This document shows positions 1 through 8,694 of a stretch of 64,000 nt of DNA, one piece after another. This stretch comes from Candidatus Poribacteria bacterium. GTDB lineage: Bacteria > Poribacteria > WGA-4E > WGA-3G. Positions within the stretch are counted from its first letter, which is position 1. Each line of letters starts with the position of its first letter. The stretch is from assembly GCA_022824265.1 (NCBI GenBank), contig JAJEAG010000042.1:62001-126000 (forward strand). Reading direction: 5' to 3'. The notes beneath the pieces are model-generated. The model did not search any database. It saw only the letters and a list, made by a program, of their open reading frames with translations, and was not told where the DNA came from. Position numbers and translations under genes: made by a program.

Positions 1-369
1 ATTGTCTTCGCCACCTGCTTTCATTGTGTCCATATAGAGATCAGCATCATCTATGCTGTTTTCAAGACGTTCTGTGAGATCAAGGGCAATAGGTTCAATG
101 ACCTCGACGGGTAACTCCAATTCAGTAGCGATATTTCGATAACGTTCAATAGCTTCTGCACACTCAGATGCCCCAATTTTTCCCATCAACCGTTCGGATG
201 CAGCTGCTATGAGTAGATCGGTTACTTTGATGTCTTGGCTGTGACGTTTACCGGGTGCTGATACTACGATTATACGCCGTGACGGATCAGCGGTGATGAT
301 GTCGCACACTTGGCGAACTTGATCTCCTGTCGCAAGGGAACTCCCACCAAATTTAGATACTTTTAACAA
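1..369 (-). CDS. Aspartate kinase, N-terminal part (runs off left edge)
   Basis: Only the first 123 codons are in the window. The N-terminus reads LKVSKFGGSSLATGDQV; the Lys-Phe-Gly-Gly-Ser-Ser motif at residues 6-11 is the nucleotide-binding signature of the aspartokinase family, followed by an IIVVSAPGKR strand and a helical insert typical of these kinases. Aspartate kinase phosphorylates aspartate, the first step towards lysine, threonine and methionine. The start is a TTG at 367-369, chosen because a GGAGG lies seven bases upstream and no ATG is available at this point. A sigma70-like promoter (408-436) fits this start. Whether it is monofunctional or fused to homoserine dehydrogenase cannot be seen here. 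Confidence 0.88.
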   Translation of the reverse strand, partial: MLKVSKFGGSSLATGDQVRQVCDIITADPSRRIIVVSAPGKRHSQDIKVTDLLIAAASERLMGKIGASECAEAIERYRNIATELELPVEVIEPIALDLTERLENSIDDADLYMDTMKAGGEDN

Positions 370-407
370 TCCTAATCCTCCATTAACAATTAAATTTGTT
401 GGTGATA

Positions 408-436
408 ATTATAACACAGTTCTAATTAATAGTGAA
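408..436 (-). promoter_or_regulatory. Sigma70-like promoter for aspartate kinase gene
   Basis: On the minus strand TTCACT (431-436) and a consensus TATAAT (408-413) are separated by exactly 17 bases, about 40 bases upstream of the TTG start. The -35 box is a 4/6 match. Prediction from sequence only. Confidence 0.5.
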
Positions 437-510
437 AGGGATTCATGAATCATAATGATTAGAGATTAGGTTTTATGCCTGAAGTGAACGGGATGTTTGA
501 TAAAATGGAA

Positions 511-540
511 AAGCAGGTACCGCTATAGTGGTACCTGCTT
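511..540 (-). terminator. Probable rho-independent terminator
   Basis: Perfect 11-bp inverted repeat (AAGCAGGTACC, 511-521; GGTACCTGCTT, 530-540) with an 8-base loop, followed on the minus strand by a short T-run (TTTTCC). It sits 55 bases beyond the stop of the minus-strand dehydrogenase gene at 596, so it probably ends that transcript before the aspartate kinase promoter. Confidence 0.6.
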
Positions 541-595
541 GTAAGTATCAATTAGTTGTGTTTTTGATTATAATGTGTTCACGGGTACGCCAGAA

Positions 596-1663
596 CTATC
601 TCTTTCGTGTTTGCCCTTCAAACGGAGTACGTAGATCGTATTTTCCTTCTTCAAGGACAGGGAGGGTTCCATCATTAACCATCAATTCCAATGGCAATTC
701 CTTAGTCTCAAGCGGCATGTTGACGACATTTTTAATACGCAAAGATTCATAAATCGCCATCATAATCTCAATTGTATATCGAGCTTGTTCACCTCTGCCT
801 CTATGAGTCGGAATTTTTCCTTCTATCCACTCAATGAGTTCTTGGAACTGATTTTTAGGTTCAGGTGGTGGAGTAATTGTCTGCCAACCTTTGGCATCTC
901 CGTTTTGGAGCAGCACCGTTCCGTTATCACCGTTGCGAATTTGTCCTTCCGTTCCAGCAATTACAGGCATAGGGACAGGTGGTTCAGGTAGATCGCCTTC
1001 ATAGATAGCACGCGCGCCACCTTCAAAACAGACTAATCCCATACAGAGGTCCTCACAAATCGTGCGACGTTCCCACCGATCTGTTGTGCGAGATGTAGTC
1101 CCGACAACCCAGAGTGTTTCGGGATCAGACAATTGAAAACGCCAACTATCAATCGCGTGAGTTCCCGTATTAAGTAGACCTGCATGTGATTTCCCACGAT
1201 GATGAAGTGTTGTTGGTGTCCCGACTGCACCTGCTGCAACAAGTCTACGAATCTCAATGTTTGCAGGACTGTATCTGCGTTGGTGTCCGATGACAAGTTT
1301 GACATCATTCTCTTCACATGCTTCCAGCATGTCATCTGCCTGACCAAGTGAAGCGGACATCGGTTTTTCACCCATTATTCCCTTCACACCAGCCTTCGCT
1401 GCAGCAACCGTGGCTTCAGAACGAGGTCCTTGCCACGTTGTAATACTGACAATGTCAAGATCCTCTTTTGCCAACATTTCATCAACATCAGTATAGGTAG
1501 CAGGTACATCAAATTCATCTGCAAGACGTTTTGCGGATTCTTCATAGATATCCATTGCTGCTACGATATTAATATTTGGTTGTTTTTGCCAGGATCTTGA
1601 ATGGGAACGACCCATTCCTCCACAACCAATAATCCCAATACGATATGTCTGATTCGTTGCCAT
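596..1663 (-). CDS. Gfo/Idh/MocA family oxidoreductase
   Basis: A 355-residue NAD(P)-dependent dehydrogenase of the glucose-fructose oxidoreductase / inositol dehydrogenase / MocA family. The N-terminal Rossmann motif GCGGMG is at residues 13-18 and the family's Glu-Lys-Pro motif at about 99-101, where the lysine acts in catalysis. The C-terminal alpha/beta domain is complete and the length is typical. The substrate, probably a sugar or polyol, cannot be read from sequence. The ATG at 1663 is preferred over the in-frame one 33 bases upstream because AAGGAG lies at proper spacing before it. It is monocistronic, with its own promoter (1714-1742) and terminator (511-540). Two paralogues lie at 14889 and 32692. 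Confidence 0.9.
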   Translation of the reverse strand: MATNQTYRIGIIGCGGMGRSHSRSWQKQPNINIVAAMDIYEESAKRLADEFDVPATYTDVDEMLAKEDLDIVSITTWQGPRSEATVAAAKAGVKGIMGEKPMSASLGQADDMLEACEENDVKLVIGHQRRYSPANIEIRRLVAAGAVGTPTTLHHRGKSHAGLLNTGTHAIDSWRFQLSDPETLWVVGTTSRTTDRWERRTICEDLCMGLVCFEGGARAIYEGDLPEPPVPMPVIAGTEGQIRNGDNGTVLLQNGDAKGWQTITPPPEPKNQFQELIEWIEGKIPTHRGRGEQARYTIEIMMAIYESLRIKNVVNMPLETKELPLELMVNDGTLPVLEEGKYDLRTPFEGQTRKR

Positions 1664-1713
1664 AATTTGTCTCCTTAGATTCTGTTGAACATACACTCAG
1701 ATGAGTTTAGCAT

Positions 1714-1742
1714 AATGTATCAATTTCTTCGGTCTACGTCAA
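1714..1742 (-). promoter_or_regulatory. Sigma70-like promoter for Gfo/Idh/MocA gene
   Basis: Minus-strand TTGACG (1737-1742), 17-base spacer, TACATT (1714-1719), about 50 bases upstream of the ATG at 1663. It is arranged back-to-back with the plus-strand promoter at 1768-1796. Confidence 0.55.
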
Positions 1743-1767
1743 CATGTTTTCACAGCACAATTCTGTA

Positions 1768-1796
1768 TTGACGGTATCACTGTTATCTGATAAAGT
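1768..1796 (+). promoter_or_regulatory. Sigma70-like promoter for the 1854-4560 operon
   Basis: TTGACG (1768-1773), 17-base spacer, TAAAGT (1791-1796), giving a leader of about 50 bases before the ATG at 1854. It diverges from the promoter at 1714-1742, so the 190-base interval is a compact divergent control region. Confidence 0.55.
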
Positions 1797-1853
1797 GAAA
1801 CCCAATGAATACATATCAAGTTTTCAGAAATAAATATACTAAGTAGTGAGTGA

Positions 1854-2552
1854 ATGTTAAATACGTGTCTGATAGTTTTTGCTAAAAATCCAGTACCGAA
1901 CCAAGTAAAAACACGGCTGCTTCCACGGTTATCACCAGAACAAGCAGCATCGTTATACCGCGCGTTCCTACTGGATTGGTGCGAGTCTCTTACAGAACTT
2001 CCAGATATAGATGTAGTAGTTGCATATACACCCCCAGAGAGTCAACCCGAACTGAAAGCGTTGATTGGAAACGATGTTATCTACATTCCACAAGGAGGCA
2101 ATGACCTCGGTGAACGTCTTACATCGGCAACGCAGTGGGCAGCAAAAAACAGATATGACAAGATATTACTCGTTGGTTCCGATAGTCCGACACTACCATT
2201 ACCATATATCTCTCAAGCGATAGATAGACTTGATTCTTGTGATATTGTTATCGGTCCAAGTATGGATGGGGGTTATTACCTTATCGGTTTTTCAACGCAA
2301 AACCTTGCAATGATAGTTCCATGTATTTTTGAAGAAATAGTATGGAGTACTGCTCAGGTATTACAACAGACATTAGAACGTATTCGGACTACAGATGCTA
2401 AGCTCATGCTCCTACCACCTTGGTACGACATAGATACACCTGAAGATTTATCATTTTTACATACACACCTCTCTGCAATTCGACTCGCAGAAGGAACAGT
2501 GCAAGCAATTAGAACGGAAATGTTGTTAACAGAGATGTTAAAGGAGAATTAG
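1854..2552 (+). CDS. DUF2064 / TIGR04282-type glycosyltransferase-like protein
   Basis: A 232-residue protein of the DUF2064 family, a GT-A-fold nucleotidyltransferase-like group (TIGR04282, linked to arsenosugar-type biosynthesis in some genomes). Visible marks are the N-terminal FAKNPVPNQVKTRL segment (residues 9-22), resembling the pyrophosphate-contacting loop of nucleotidyltransferases, the VGSDSPTLP motif (about 107-115) with the metal-binding Asp, and GPSMDGGYYLIG (about 134-145). Length is typical. It is the first gene of an apparent operon with an SDR and a PhyH oxygenase; the usual TIGR04283 partner transferase is not adjacent. The exact substrate is unknown. The start has only a weak ribosome site. 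Confidence 0.85.
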   Translation: MLNTCLIVFAKNPVPNQVKTRLLPRLSPEQAASLYRAFLLDWCESLTELPDIDVVVAYTPPESQPELKALIGNDVIYIPQGGNDLGERLTSATQWAAKNRYDKILLVGSDSPTLPLPYISQAIDRLDSCDIVIGPSMDGGYYLIGFSTQNLAMIVPCIFEEIVWSTAQVLQQTLERIRTTDAKLMLLPPWYDIDTPEDLSFLHTHLSAIRLAEGTVQAIRTEMLLTEMLKEN

Positions 2553-2554
2553 AT

Positions 2555-3286
2555 ATGGGACAATTAGATGGAAAAGTTGCAATTGTAACAGGAGGAAATA
2601 GAGGAATTGGAAAAGGAATAGCGAAAGGACTTGCTGCCGAAGGGGCAAGTTTGACTATCGCTGCAAGGGATGCGGAACTACTGACGCAAACCGCTAATGA
2701 ACTTCGCGAAAAGGGAACAAAAGTCCTTGCTGTGCCAACCGATGTTACCGATGAGGAACAGATTAAGGCTCTCTTTGAAAAAGCGATGGCAGAATATGAT
2801 CGCTTGGACATCCTTGTCAACAATGCTGGAGCATTTGATGGTGGACCAATAGACGAACTATCCACTGAAGCATGGGACAAGGTGATAGCTGTGAACTTAC
2901 GTGCGCCGTTTCTCTGCTCACGTGAAGCGATGCGGATTATGAAAGCACAAGGTGAAGGTGGACGGATTATAAACGTCGGTAGTATCTCTGCACATAGGGT
3001 TCGTCCTAACACTGCCCCTTACAGTTCAAGCAAATTCGGAATATGGGGATTAACGCAAGTTATTGCATTAGAGGGTAGACCTCACGGAATTACTGCAAGC
3101 TGTTTACAACCCGGTAATACCTATGTTGAACGGATTCAGAACCGTCCGCAACCCCCTTCTGAACCGATGATGGATGTTGACGCACTTGCACAAGCTGCAG
3201 TTCTTATGGCAACACTGCCCCCTAATGTTAATATGTTGGAGGCAACGGTGCTACCCGTTGAGCAACTCTATGTTGGGCGCGGGTAA
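2555..3286 (+). CDS. Short-chain dehydrogenase/reductase (SDR)
   Basis: A classical SDR of 243 residues. The cofactor motif TGGNRGIG is at residues 12-19, NNAG at 89-92, and the catalytic Ser143, Tyr156 and Lys160 (YSSSK) are all present. An Ala-Arg-Asp at the end of beta-2 suggests possible NADP use, which is inference. The C-terminal substrate loop is less conserved than in 3-oxoacyl-ACP reductases, so a sugar, polyol or secondary-metabolite alcohol is more likely than FabG. The start two bases after the previous stop has a clear AAGGAG. It shares an operon with the DUF2064 protein and the PhyH oxygenase. Confidence 0.9.
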   Translation: MGQLDGKVAIVTGGNRGIGKGIAKGLAAEGASLTIAARDAELLTQTANELREKGTKVLAVPTDVTDEEQIKALFEKAMAEYDRLDILVNNAGAFDGGPIDELSTEAWDKVIAVNLRAPFLCSREAMRIMKAQGEGGRIINVGSISAHRVRPNTAPYSSSKFGIWGLTQVIALEGRPHGITASCLQPGNTYVERIQNRPQPPSEPMMDVDALAQAAVLMATLPPNVNMLEATVLPVEQLYVGRG

Positions 3287-3339
3287 CGATTAGCAACCAG
3301 ATTAGATTCGTTGGACAAACACACATTAGGAGTAAGTCC

Positions 3340-4560
3340 ATGAAAATCAATCGAACTCAATTCATGGAAGAAGGATATCTCGTACTACGAGAGGTAATTC
3401 CTCCTGAGGAACTGAATGCGCTTAGGGAAAGCTACGAACTGATGGTTACAAGACAACGCGATCTCTGGGTGAAAGAACGGCATCCAAACAGTCCACCCGA
3501 AGGCGTGTGGGAAACATCTGCACAACCGCGTTTGAACCTTGGACGTGAACCGCTCGCTGGACTTGTTGACGATAAGACAGCAAGTGCAGTTGAAATTTGG
3601 GCACACGAAAATATGCAACATGTGAGTAGTGAACTGCTCGGTGAAGAGGATGCTGGTGTTACCGAAATGATGCTAATGTGCAATCCAGTCCGAGATCACG
3701 GACCTGCTGCATGGCACCGTGACCACCACCCAATTGATACTGCACCACTACAAGGTTATATTGACGATATAGTTGAAACAGGTCCGCGGTATGTGCAATG
3801 GAATCTTTCACTTTACGATGACAATGTCCTATGGGTTATACCGGGGAGCCACTTGAGAGTGAATACAGAACAGGAAAACGAACAATTGTTGGCAGATCCG
3901 CGAACACCTTTGCAAGGAGGTATACAAACACATCTTAATGCAGGTGACGGTGTGGTTTATATTTTACCTATCCTCCATTGGGGGAGTAATTACAGTCAGA
4001 AGATGCGTCGAACAATACATGGCGGGTTTTCAAACTTTACCCACTATCCAACGCTTGACTACATGGAATATCTGTCACCGAAAGTACAAGAGATGTTTGA
4101 CCGATGGAATGCGCGCAGTCATCAAATGCAGGAATGGACAGAGAATGCCCTTCAAGCAGCGATTGATAAAGATGCGTCTACTTATCATGCTGCACTTGAA
4201 AAGCTACATCCGGACAGGGGTGAGAAAGGGAAGTTGTTATCTACAGTCTTTTTATGTAAAGCTGCCTGTTTTGTCGCGCTGACGCATGGATACGAACTTG
4301 AAGACATTCCAGATGATTTGCGAAATCGCGGAAAAGGGTTTCATTCCATTACGCTAAATTGGGGACCTCCCTTTGCCGAGGAACGTTTTACACAAGAGGA
4401 AGCCAGCACTCTTTGGGAACGTTTCAAACCGCTTGACGCACTTCTTAAAACAGATAAGGAACATTTTTTACCAGGTTTTCAATCAGGACCAATGCGATAT
4501 TATTTCAATGAAATGCCACCGAATTATGGCGTTGCAGATTTTATTGCGAGTTGGCAATAG
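3340..4560 (+). CDS. Phytanoyl-CoA dioxygenase (PhyH) family protein
   Basis: A 406-residue Fe(II)/2-oxoglutarate-dependent oxygenase of the PhyH family. The iron triad can be assigned as His126 and Asp128 (WHRDHH) with distal His213 in the LPILHWGSN segment, followed by an arginine (about 224) that would bind 2-oxoglutarate. The protein is longer than the usual 260-300 residues because of an alpha-helical C-terminal extension from about residue 240. A good AGGAG precedes the start. It is the third gene of the 1854-4560 operon. PhyH proteins are heavily expanded in Poribacteria and hydroxylate diverse small molecules; the substrate here is unknown. Confidence 0.88.
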   Translation: MKINRTQFMEEGYLVLREVIPPEELNALRESYELMVTRQRDLWVKERHPNSPPEGVWETSAQPRLNLGREPLAGLVDDKTASAVEIWAHENMQHVSSELLGEEDAGVTEMMLMCNPVRDHGPAAWHRDHHPIDTAPLQGYIDDIVETGPRYVQWNLSLYDDNVLWVIPGSHLRVNTEQENEQLLADPRTPLQGGIQTHLNAGDGVVYILPILHWGSNYSQKMRRTIHGGFSNFTHYPTLDYMEYLSPKVQEMFDRWNARSHQMQEWTENALQAAIDKDASTYHAALEKLHPDRGEKGKLLSTVFLCKAACFVALTHGYELEDIPDDLRNRGKGFHSITLNWGPPFAEERFTQEEASTLWERFKPLDALLKTDKEHFLPGFQSGPMRYYFNEMPPNYGVADFIASWQ

Positions 4561-4579
4561 TTACGCTGACCACATTTTG

Positions 4580-5374
4580 CTATAACCGTAAACCTAACAT
4601 ACCACTTAGGTAGAAATAGGCTTCCTCAGTATAGCGGGGTAGGTTTTCAGGGTCTTCTACCTCTAATTCTAACGTCAAGTCGCCTTGATAGTCTATCTCC
4701 TGCAGTGTTGCTATAATATGCTGAAGATTGAATTCGCCACGACCAATGCCGACAGATATATTTCCGATATGGTCTTTGAGATGCACCGCATAGATGCGAG
4801 ATCCAAACTGACGAATTGCACCAATTGTATCCACACCAGATGTGTGGAAGTGTCCTGTATCTATACATACACCTACACGTTTATCGGGTATCGCATCTAA
4901 TACCTGTTGAAAATCTGTCGGTTGTTCAAGTACGTTCCCGTGATGGGGTTCAAGAGTTAACTTGATTTCGCTATCTGTAGGTATTCGTGCCAATACTTCC
5001 TGAACGCAAGCAACTACTCTGTCCAAAGCACCGGACTCTGTTCTACGTTGTGCACCGCTGGTTGTCAGATGTGTTGCGTTGAGTTTCTCAGCAATATCCA
5101 CGCATTTTGCGATTGCTTCTGCACGCCCTTCTACATCTTCATTATTGCTACCACCCCAACCGGGAGGATAGAGACCAGCACACCTTAACCCTGACTTTTC
5201 AATGCTCTGTTTCATGTCTTCAACATCAAAAGCGTGAATAGCATCAACACTCCAAATAAGAGGTCCGTGAATCTCCATAGCACGGTATCCGATTTTCGGT
5301 GCATATTGCAATGTTGCGGCTACCTCGTCATCGGCATAGCCTCGGTAGCAGATTGAAGCACAAATAATGTCCAT
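4580..5374 (-). CDS. Sugar phosphate isomerase/epimerase (xylose-isomerase-like TIM barrel)
   Basis: A 264-residue AP-endonuclease-2/xylose isomerase-like TIM barrel. Metal-ligand positions are recognisable: Glu in LTLEPHHGN, Asp and His in CIDTGHFHTSG, His in VHLKDH and the last Glu in LTLELEVEDP. Such proteins isomerise or epimerise sugars and inositol derivatives and are often used with Gfo/Idh/MocA dehydrogenases, of which three occur here. The ATG at 5374 is chosen over one 27 bases upstream because AAGGGA lies directly before it. The gene converges on the PhyH gene (20-base gap) and lies just upstream of nothing else co-directional until the WD40 genes begin 10 bases past its 5' side. 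Confidence 0.85.
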   Translation of the reverse strand: MDIICASICYRGYADDEVAATLQYAPKIGYRAMEIHGPLIWSVDAIHAFDVEDMKQSIEKSGLRCAGLYPPGWGGSNNEDVEGRAEAIAKCVDIAEKLNATHLTTSGAQRRTESGALDRVVACVQEVLARIPTDSEIKLTLEPHHGNVLEQPTDFQQVLDAIPDKRVGVCIDTGHFHTSGVDTIGAIRQFGSRIYAVHLKDHIGNISVGIGRGEFNLQHIIATLQEIDYQGDLTLELEVEDPENLPRYTEEAYFYLSGMLGLRL

Positions 5375-5411
5375 ATTTATCCCTTTATCAGTTAGATGCA
5401 CGAATTGTTTT

Positions 5412-7352
5412 TTACGGGTTTACAGTAGAGGTCAGATCCCATAGGAGAATCGTGCCATCATAACTTCTACTTGCGAGTGTTTTTCCATCTGGACTGAACG
5501 ATATATTGTCAACACCATCCGTATGTCCTTTAAAAATTTTTATTTGCTTTCCTGTTGCGACATCCCATAGGTGAACGTTACTACCTAAATCACCACAAGC
5601 AAGTGTTTCCCCATCTGGACTAAACGATACACATAATACCTTATTTTGTAGTCTGAAAATTTTCTTATATCCGTCAGATTCAACATTCCACAGTCGTATC
5701 ATACCTGCAGCACCTGAGAAATGTCGTTTTCCTAATCCCTCTGCGCTTGCGAGTGTTTTACCATCTGGACTGTACGCAATGTTATAGAAAATACCTTTAG
5801 CCTTTTGGTATGTTTGTTTTTGCCTGTATGTGTCAGTGGTAAAATTCCATATATAGATCTTTCCATCAAGATTGATACTCATACTCGCAAGTGTGTTTCC
5901 ATCTGGACTGAACTCAACATTCTTCACGGAATTCTTATGACTTATTAATGTTTGCTTGAGTTTTCCTGTGGCAGCATCAAATAGGTTGACTTTCCCGTTG
6001 TATCCCGAATTTACAAAAGTTGCACCATCTGGACTGAAAGAGATATTACTTGCACTTGACATCCCTCTACGTATTTTTTTCAATCGTTTACCTGTACCTA
6101 TATCCCATAAAATGACGGTCTCGTCCCAACCTTTGCTTGCAAGTATTTTTCCATCAGGACTAAACGCAAGACTGGAAACAATTCGCTTGTGTCCCTTGAG
6201 CGTTTTCTTATGTTTACCCGTAACCGGATCCCACATGAGTATAGAACCGTTTGCTCCACCACTTGCGAAGGTCGTTCCATCCGGACTAAAAGATACACTA
6301 TACTGATCAATGTTATGTCGTATGATTTTCTTTTGATCTCCTGTCATTACATCCCAAAATATCAATACGTTACCTACTGAGTCGTTCCAACCTGCACCTG
6401 TCAGCGTTTTTCCATCCGGACTGAATGCTACTCCTGAGAAATACAGTTCAGGTCCTTTAAATGTTTTCTTGCGTTTACCTGTGTTTGTATCCCATAGTGA
6501 TATGGTTTTGTCACTGCTTCCACTTGCAAGCGTTTTTCCATCCGGACTGAATGTAAATGTAAAATTCTTGTTATGTCGTTTGAGGATTTGCTCTTGTTTT
6601 CCAGTTTTTGTATCCCATAGGATGATAGAATCTCCATATCCGCCACTTGCGAGTGTATTACCATCCGGACTAAATTCTATACTCTCTACACGTCTATTTA
6701 AATCTGTAAGTGTCTGCTTTTCCTTTCCAGTGGTAACATCCCATAGCAGAATACTATCGCCTCCACGCGGACACGCAAGGAGTTTTCCATCTAAACTAAA
6801 TTTACTATATCCTCCGTCTGTATAAAACTGTTCTTGGAGTGTTTTTATGTGCATACTTGTTGCGACATCCCATATATTAATCTCGCGAAATCCCGCGCCT
6901 ATAAGTGTTTTTCCATCCAAACTAAACGTCACATTGTCAAACCCAAATATATCACCAATAAATGTTTGCGTACACTCACCGGCGATAATATCCCACAAGC
7001 GTATGCTACCATCTTCACTGGCACTTGCCAACATTTTACTATCCGCTCTGAAAGTTAGGTCGTTAATAGTATCTGTATGTCCAGCAAGCAGGGAACGAGG
7101 TTCACCTGTTTGCACATCATATAGCCATATTCCTATCGGACTAATGCCAGCCAATAACGTGCCATCTGGAGAATACTTAATCTTAGAGATGTCTCCTTTA
7201 CCAATGCGTGCCTTTGCACCTTCCGGCAAGTGCCACTGCGGAGAGTCATAGGTAAAGGTATCCGGTTGGTTTCGCATTGAAACAAGACTGAAAATCAATA
7301 TGACTGAAGCAGCACTAAGAGTTAAAATAATGAAAATTAGTCTGAATTTCAT
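5412..7352 (-). CDS. WD40-repeat protein, 14 units, N-terminally anchored
   Basis: A 646-residue protein with an N-terminal hydrophobic segment (residues 4-24), probably an uncleaved membrane anchor. Next comes the module LPEGAKARIGKG (42-53) and a first degenerate blade ending GIWLYD, also present in four other WD40 proteins of the window. I count 14 blade ends of the LWD type, enough for two seven-bladed propellers, with the signature SPDGKTLAS repeated through the protein. The ATG at 7352 is preferred to one 15 bases upstream because GGAG lies nine bases before it. This is the last gene of a run of five WD40 genes. It has no enzymatic domain; a binding or scaffold role outside the cytoplasm is inferred. 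Confidence 0.9.
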   Translation of the reverse strand: MKFRLIFIILTLSAASVILIFSLVSMRNQPDTFTYDSPQWHLPEGAKARIGKGDISKIKYSPDGTLLAGISPIGIWLYDVQTGEPRSLLAGHTDTINDLTFRADSKMLASASEDGSIRLWDIIAGECTQTFIGDIFGFDNVTFSLDGKTLIGAGFREINIWDVATSMHIKTLQEQFYTDGGYSKFSLDGKLLACPRGGDSILLWDVTTGKEKQTLTDLNRRVESIEFSPDGNTLASGGYGDSIILWDTKTGKQEQILKRHNKNFTFTFSPDGKTLASGSSDKTISLWDTNTGKRKKTFKGPELYFSGVAFSPDGKTLTGAGWNDSVGNVLIFWDVMTGDQKKIIRHNIDQYSVSFSPDGTTFASGGANGSILMWDPVTGKHKKTLKGHKRIVSSLAFSPDGKILASKGWDETVILWDIGTGKRLKKIRRGMSSASNISFSPDGATFVNSGYNGKVNLFDAATGKLKQTLISHKNSVKNVEFSPDGNTLASMSINLDGKIYIWNFTTDTYRQKQTYQKAKGIFYNIAYSPDGKTLASAEGLGKRHFSGAAGMIRLWNVESDGYKKIFRLQNKVLCVSFSPDGETLACGDLGSNVHLWDVATGKQIKIFKGHTDGVDNISFSPDGKTLASRSYDGTILLWDLTSTVNP

Positions 7353-7381
7353 AAAATGAGACTCCATTTTAGAACACTTAA

Positions 7382-7496
7382 ATGAAGATTAATTTATTTT
7401 TTCGGTAATATTAATATCCTCAAAACCTGTAGGCGCGCTTTGTAAGCGCGCTGGACTTCCAATAGTAAATTACCGAATTTATTTCTTAATCTTCAT
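7382..7496. repeat. MITE-like element with internal hairpin
   Basis: A 115-bp unit between two WD40 genes. Its ends are an imperfect inverted repeat of about 33 bp (both read ATGAAGATTAA inward, then diverge slightly to TTCGGTAAT). At the centre is a perfect 8-bp hairpin, GCGCGCTT / AAGCGCGC with loop TGT (7433-7451). The same central hairpin recurs at 12276-12294. No coding capacity. Confidence 0.75.
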
Positions 7497-7531
7497 AAAA
7501 GTGTACAAACATTTTATTGGGTCTAATCTCT

Positions 7532-8653
7532 CTACAGTTTTGTGTTTATTATCGGTGTAAGATCCCATAGAACTACCTCACGATCAATGTTTCCAGTTGC
7601 GAGTGTCAGACCATCCGGACTAAACGCCATGCTGTAGATACTGAAACCTTTTTGCATGAATGTATGTACTTGTTGTCCTGTGACGACATCCCAGAGTCGG
7701 ATCGTAAAATGATCACTATCACAGGCGAGGATTCTTCCACTGCTAATGAACGAAACGTCCCATGTTGTTCCTATTCGTCCAGAAAGTATATGCTTTTGAT
7801 CACCCGTGTTAATATCCCACACACGCACTGTCCCGTCAATCCCTATACTCGCAAGCATAGTTCCATTTGAATTGAACAATAGACGATAGATTACTCCATT
7901 ATGTCCAATGAATGTCTTTTCATGATTACCCGTTGACACATTCCAGATACGGATAGAACCGTCTCCACTTCCACTTACGAGAGTATTCCCATCTGGACTG
8001 AACGTTAAACTTGAGACATGATCCGTATGACCTTTTATCATTTTCTTCTGTTTTCCAGAGGATATGTCCCACAGACGGATAGTTTTGTCAACGCTTCCAC
8101 TTGCAAGCGTTGTTCCATCTGCACTGAACGTTACTGTAGAAACATAATCTATGTGTCCTCTAAAATAGATAGGTGTTCCTGTAGTCGTATCCCACACACG
8201 GACAGTTTTGTCTTTAGACCCATTTGCAATTTTTTTCCCATCTGGACTAAACGCTAAATTAGAACCGTACGGTTTGTCTTTTATAACTGTATGGGTACTC
8301 CTTGTTATCATTTTTTCTCTGTATAAATTCACTATTTCAGCTGTATGCATTCTGAGGGTTTGAATGTATTCTCCTGTGGTTGCATCCCATATATAGATAG
8401 GTGAACGATCACTCGTGCTTGCGAGCGTTTTTCCATCTGGACTAAATATCACACCTTCAACAGCATTAACATATTCAAAAGGTCGGTTTTCTGGTTCATG
8501 TTTCATCAAAGCCTGATCAATCTTAATCCGTATTTTTACGCCTTCAGATAGATCCTCATCCTGACCATTAGAATCTTGTGCATGGTTGGTCGGAAGATAA
8601 AACAGTGAAACAACAAACAGTGATATAAGAATAACAGCCGATGTCTTTTTCAT
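7532..8653 (-). CDS. WD40-repeat protein, 7 units, secreted
   Basis: A 373-residue protein with a cleavable-looking signal peptide (MKKTSAVILISLFVVSLFYLPTNHAQ) and seven WD40 units (IYIWD, VRVWD, IRLWD, IRIWN, VRVWD, IRLWD, VVLWD), enough for one closed propeller. The first blade has a long insertion (about residues 105-130). Unlike its neighbours it lacks the LPEGA-LGKG module and instead has a charged linker after the signal peptide. It lies 41 bases downstream of the 8695-9828 gene and is probably cotranscribed with it. Role unknown; an extracytoplasmic protein-interaction function is inferred from fold and signal peptide. Confidence 0.9.
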   Translation of the reverse strand: MKKTSAVILISLFVVSLFYLPTNHAQDSNGQDEDLSEGVKIRIKIDQALMKHEPENRPFEYVNAVEGVIFSPDGKTLASTSDRSPIYIWDATTGEYIQTLRMHTAEIVNLYREKMITRSTHTVIKDKPYGSNLAFSPDGKKIANGSKDKTVRVWDTTTGTPIYFRGHIDYVSTVTFSADGTTLASGSVDKTIRLWDISSGKQKKMIKGHTDHVSSLTFSPDGNTLVSGSGDGSIRIWNVSTGNHEKTFIGHNGVIYRLLFNSNGTMLASIGIDGTVRVWDINTGDQKHILSGRIGTTWDVSFISSGRILACDSDHFTIRLWDVVTGQQVHTFMQKGFSIYSMAFSPDGLTLATGNIDREVVLWDLTPIINTKL

Positions 8654-8694
8654 TTATAATCTCGCTATTGACATTTCTATTTCAGTTAGGTTGT

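Noticed and set aside
5956-7251. Several plus-strand frames antisense to WD40 genes
   Set aside because: They recur in every WD40 gene because the repeated blade code is open on the other strand; none has a ribosome site or family match.
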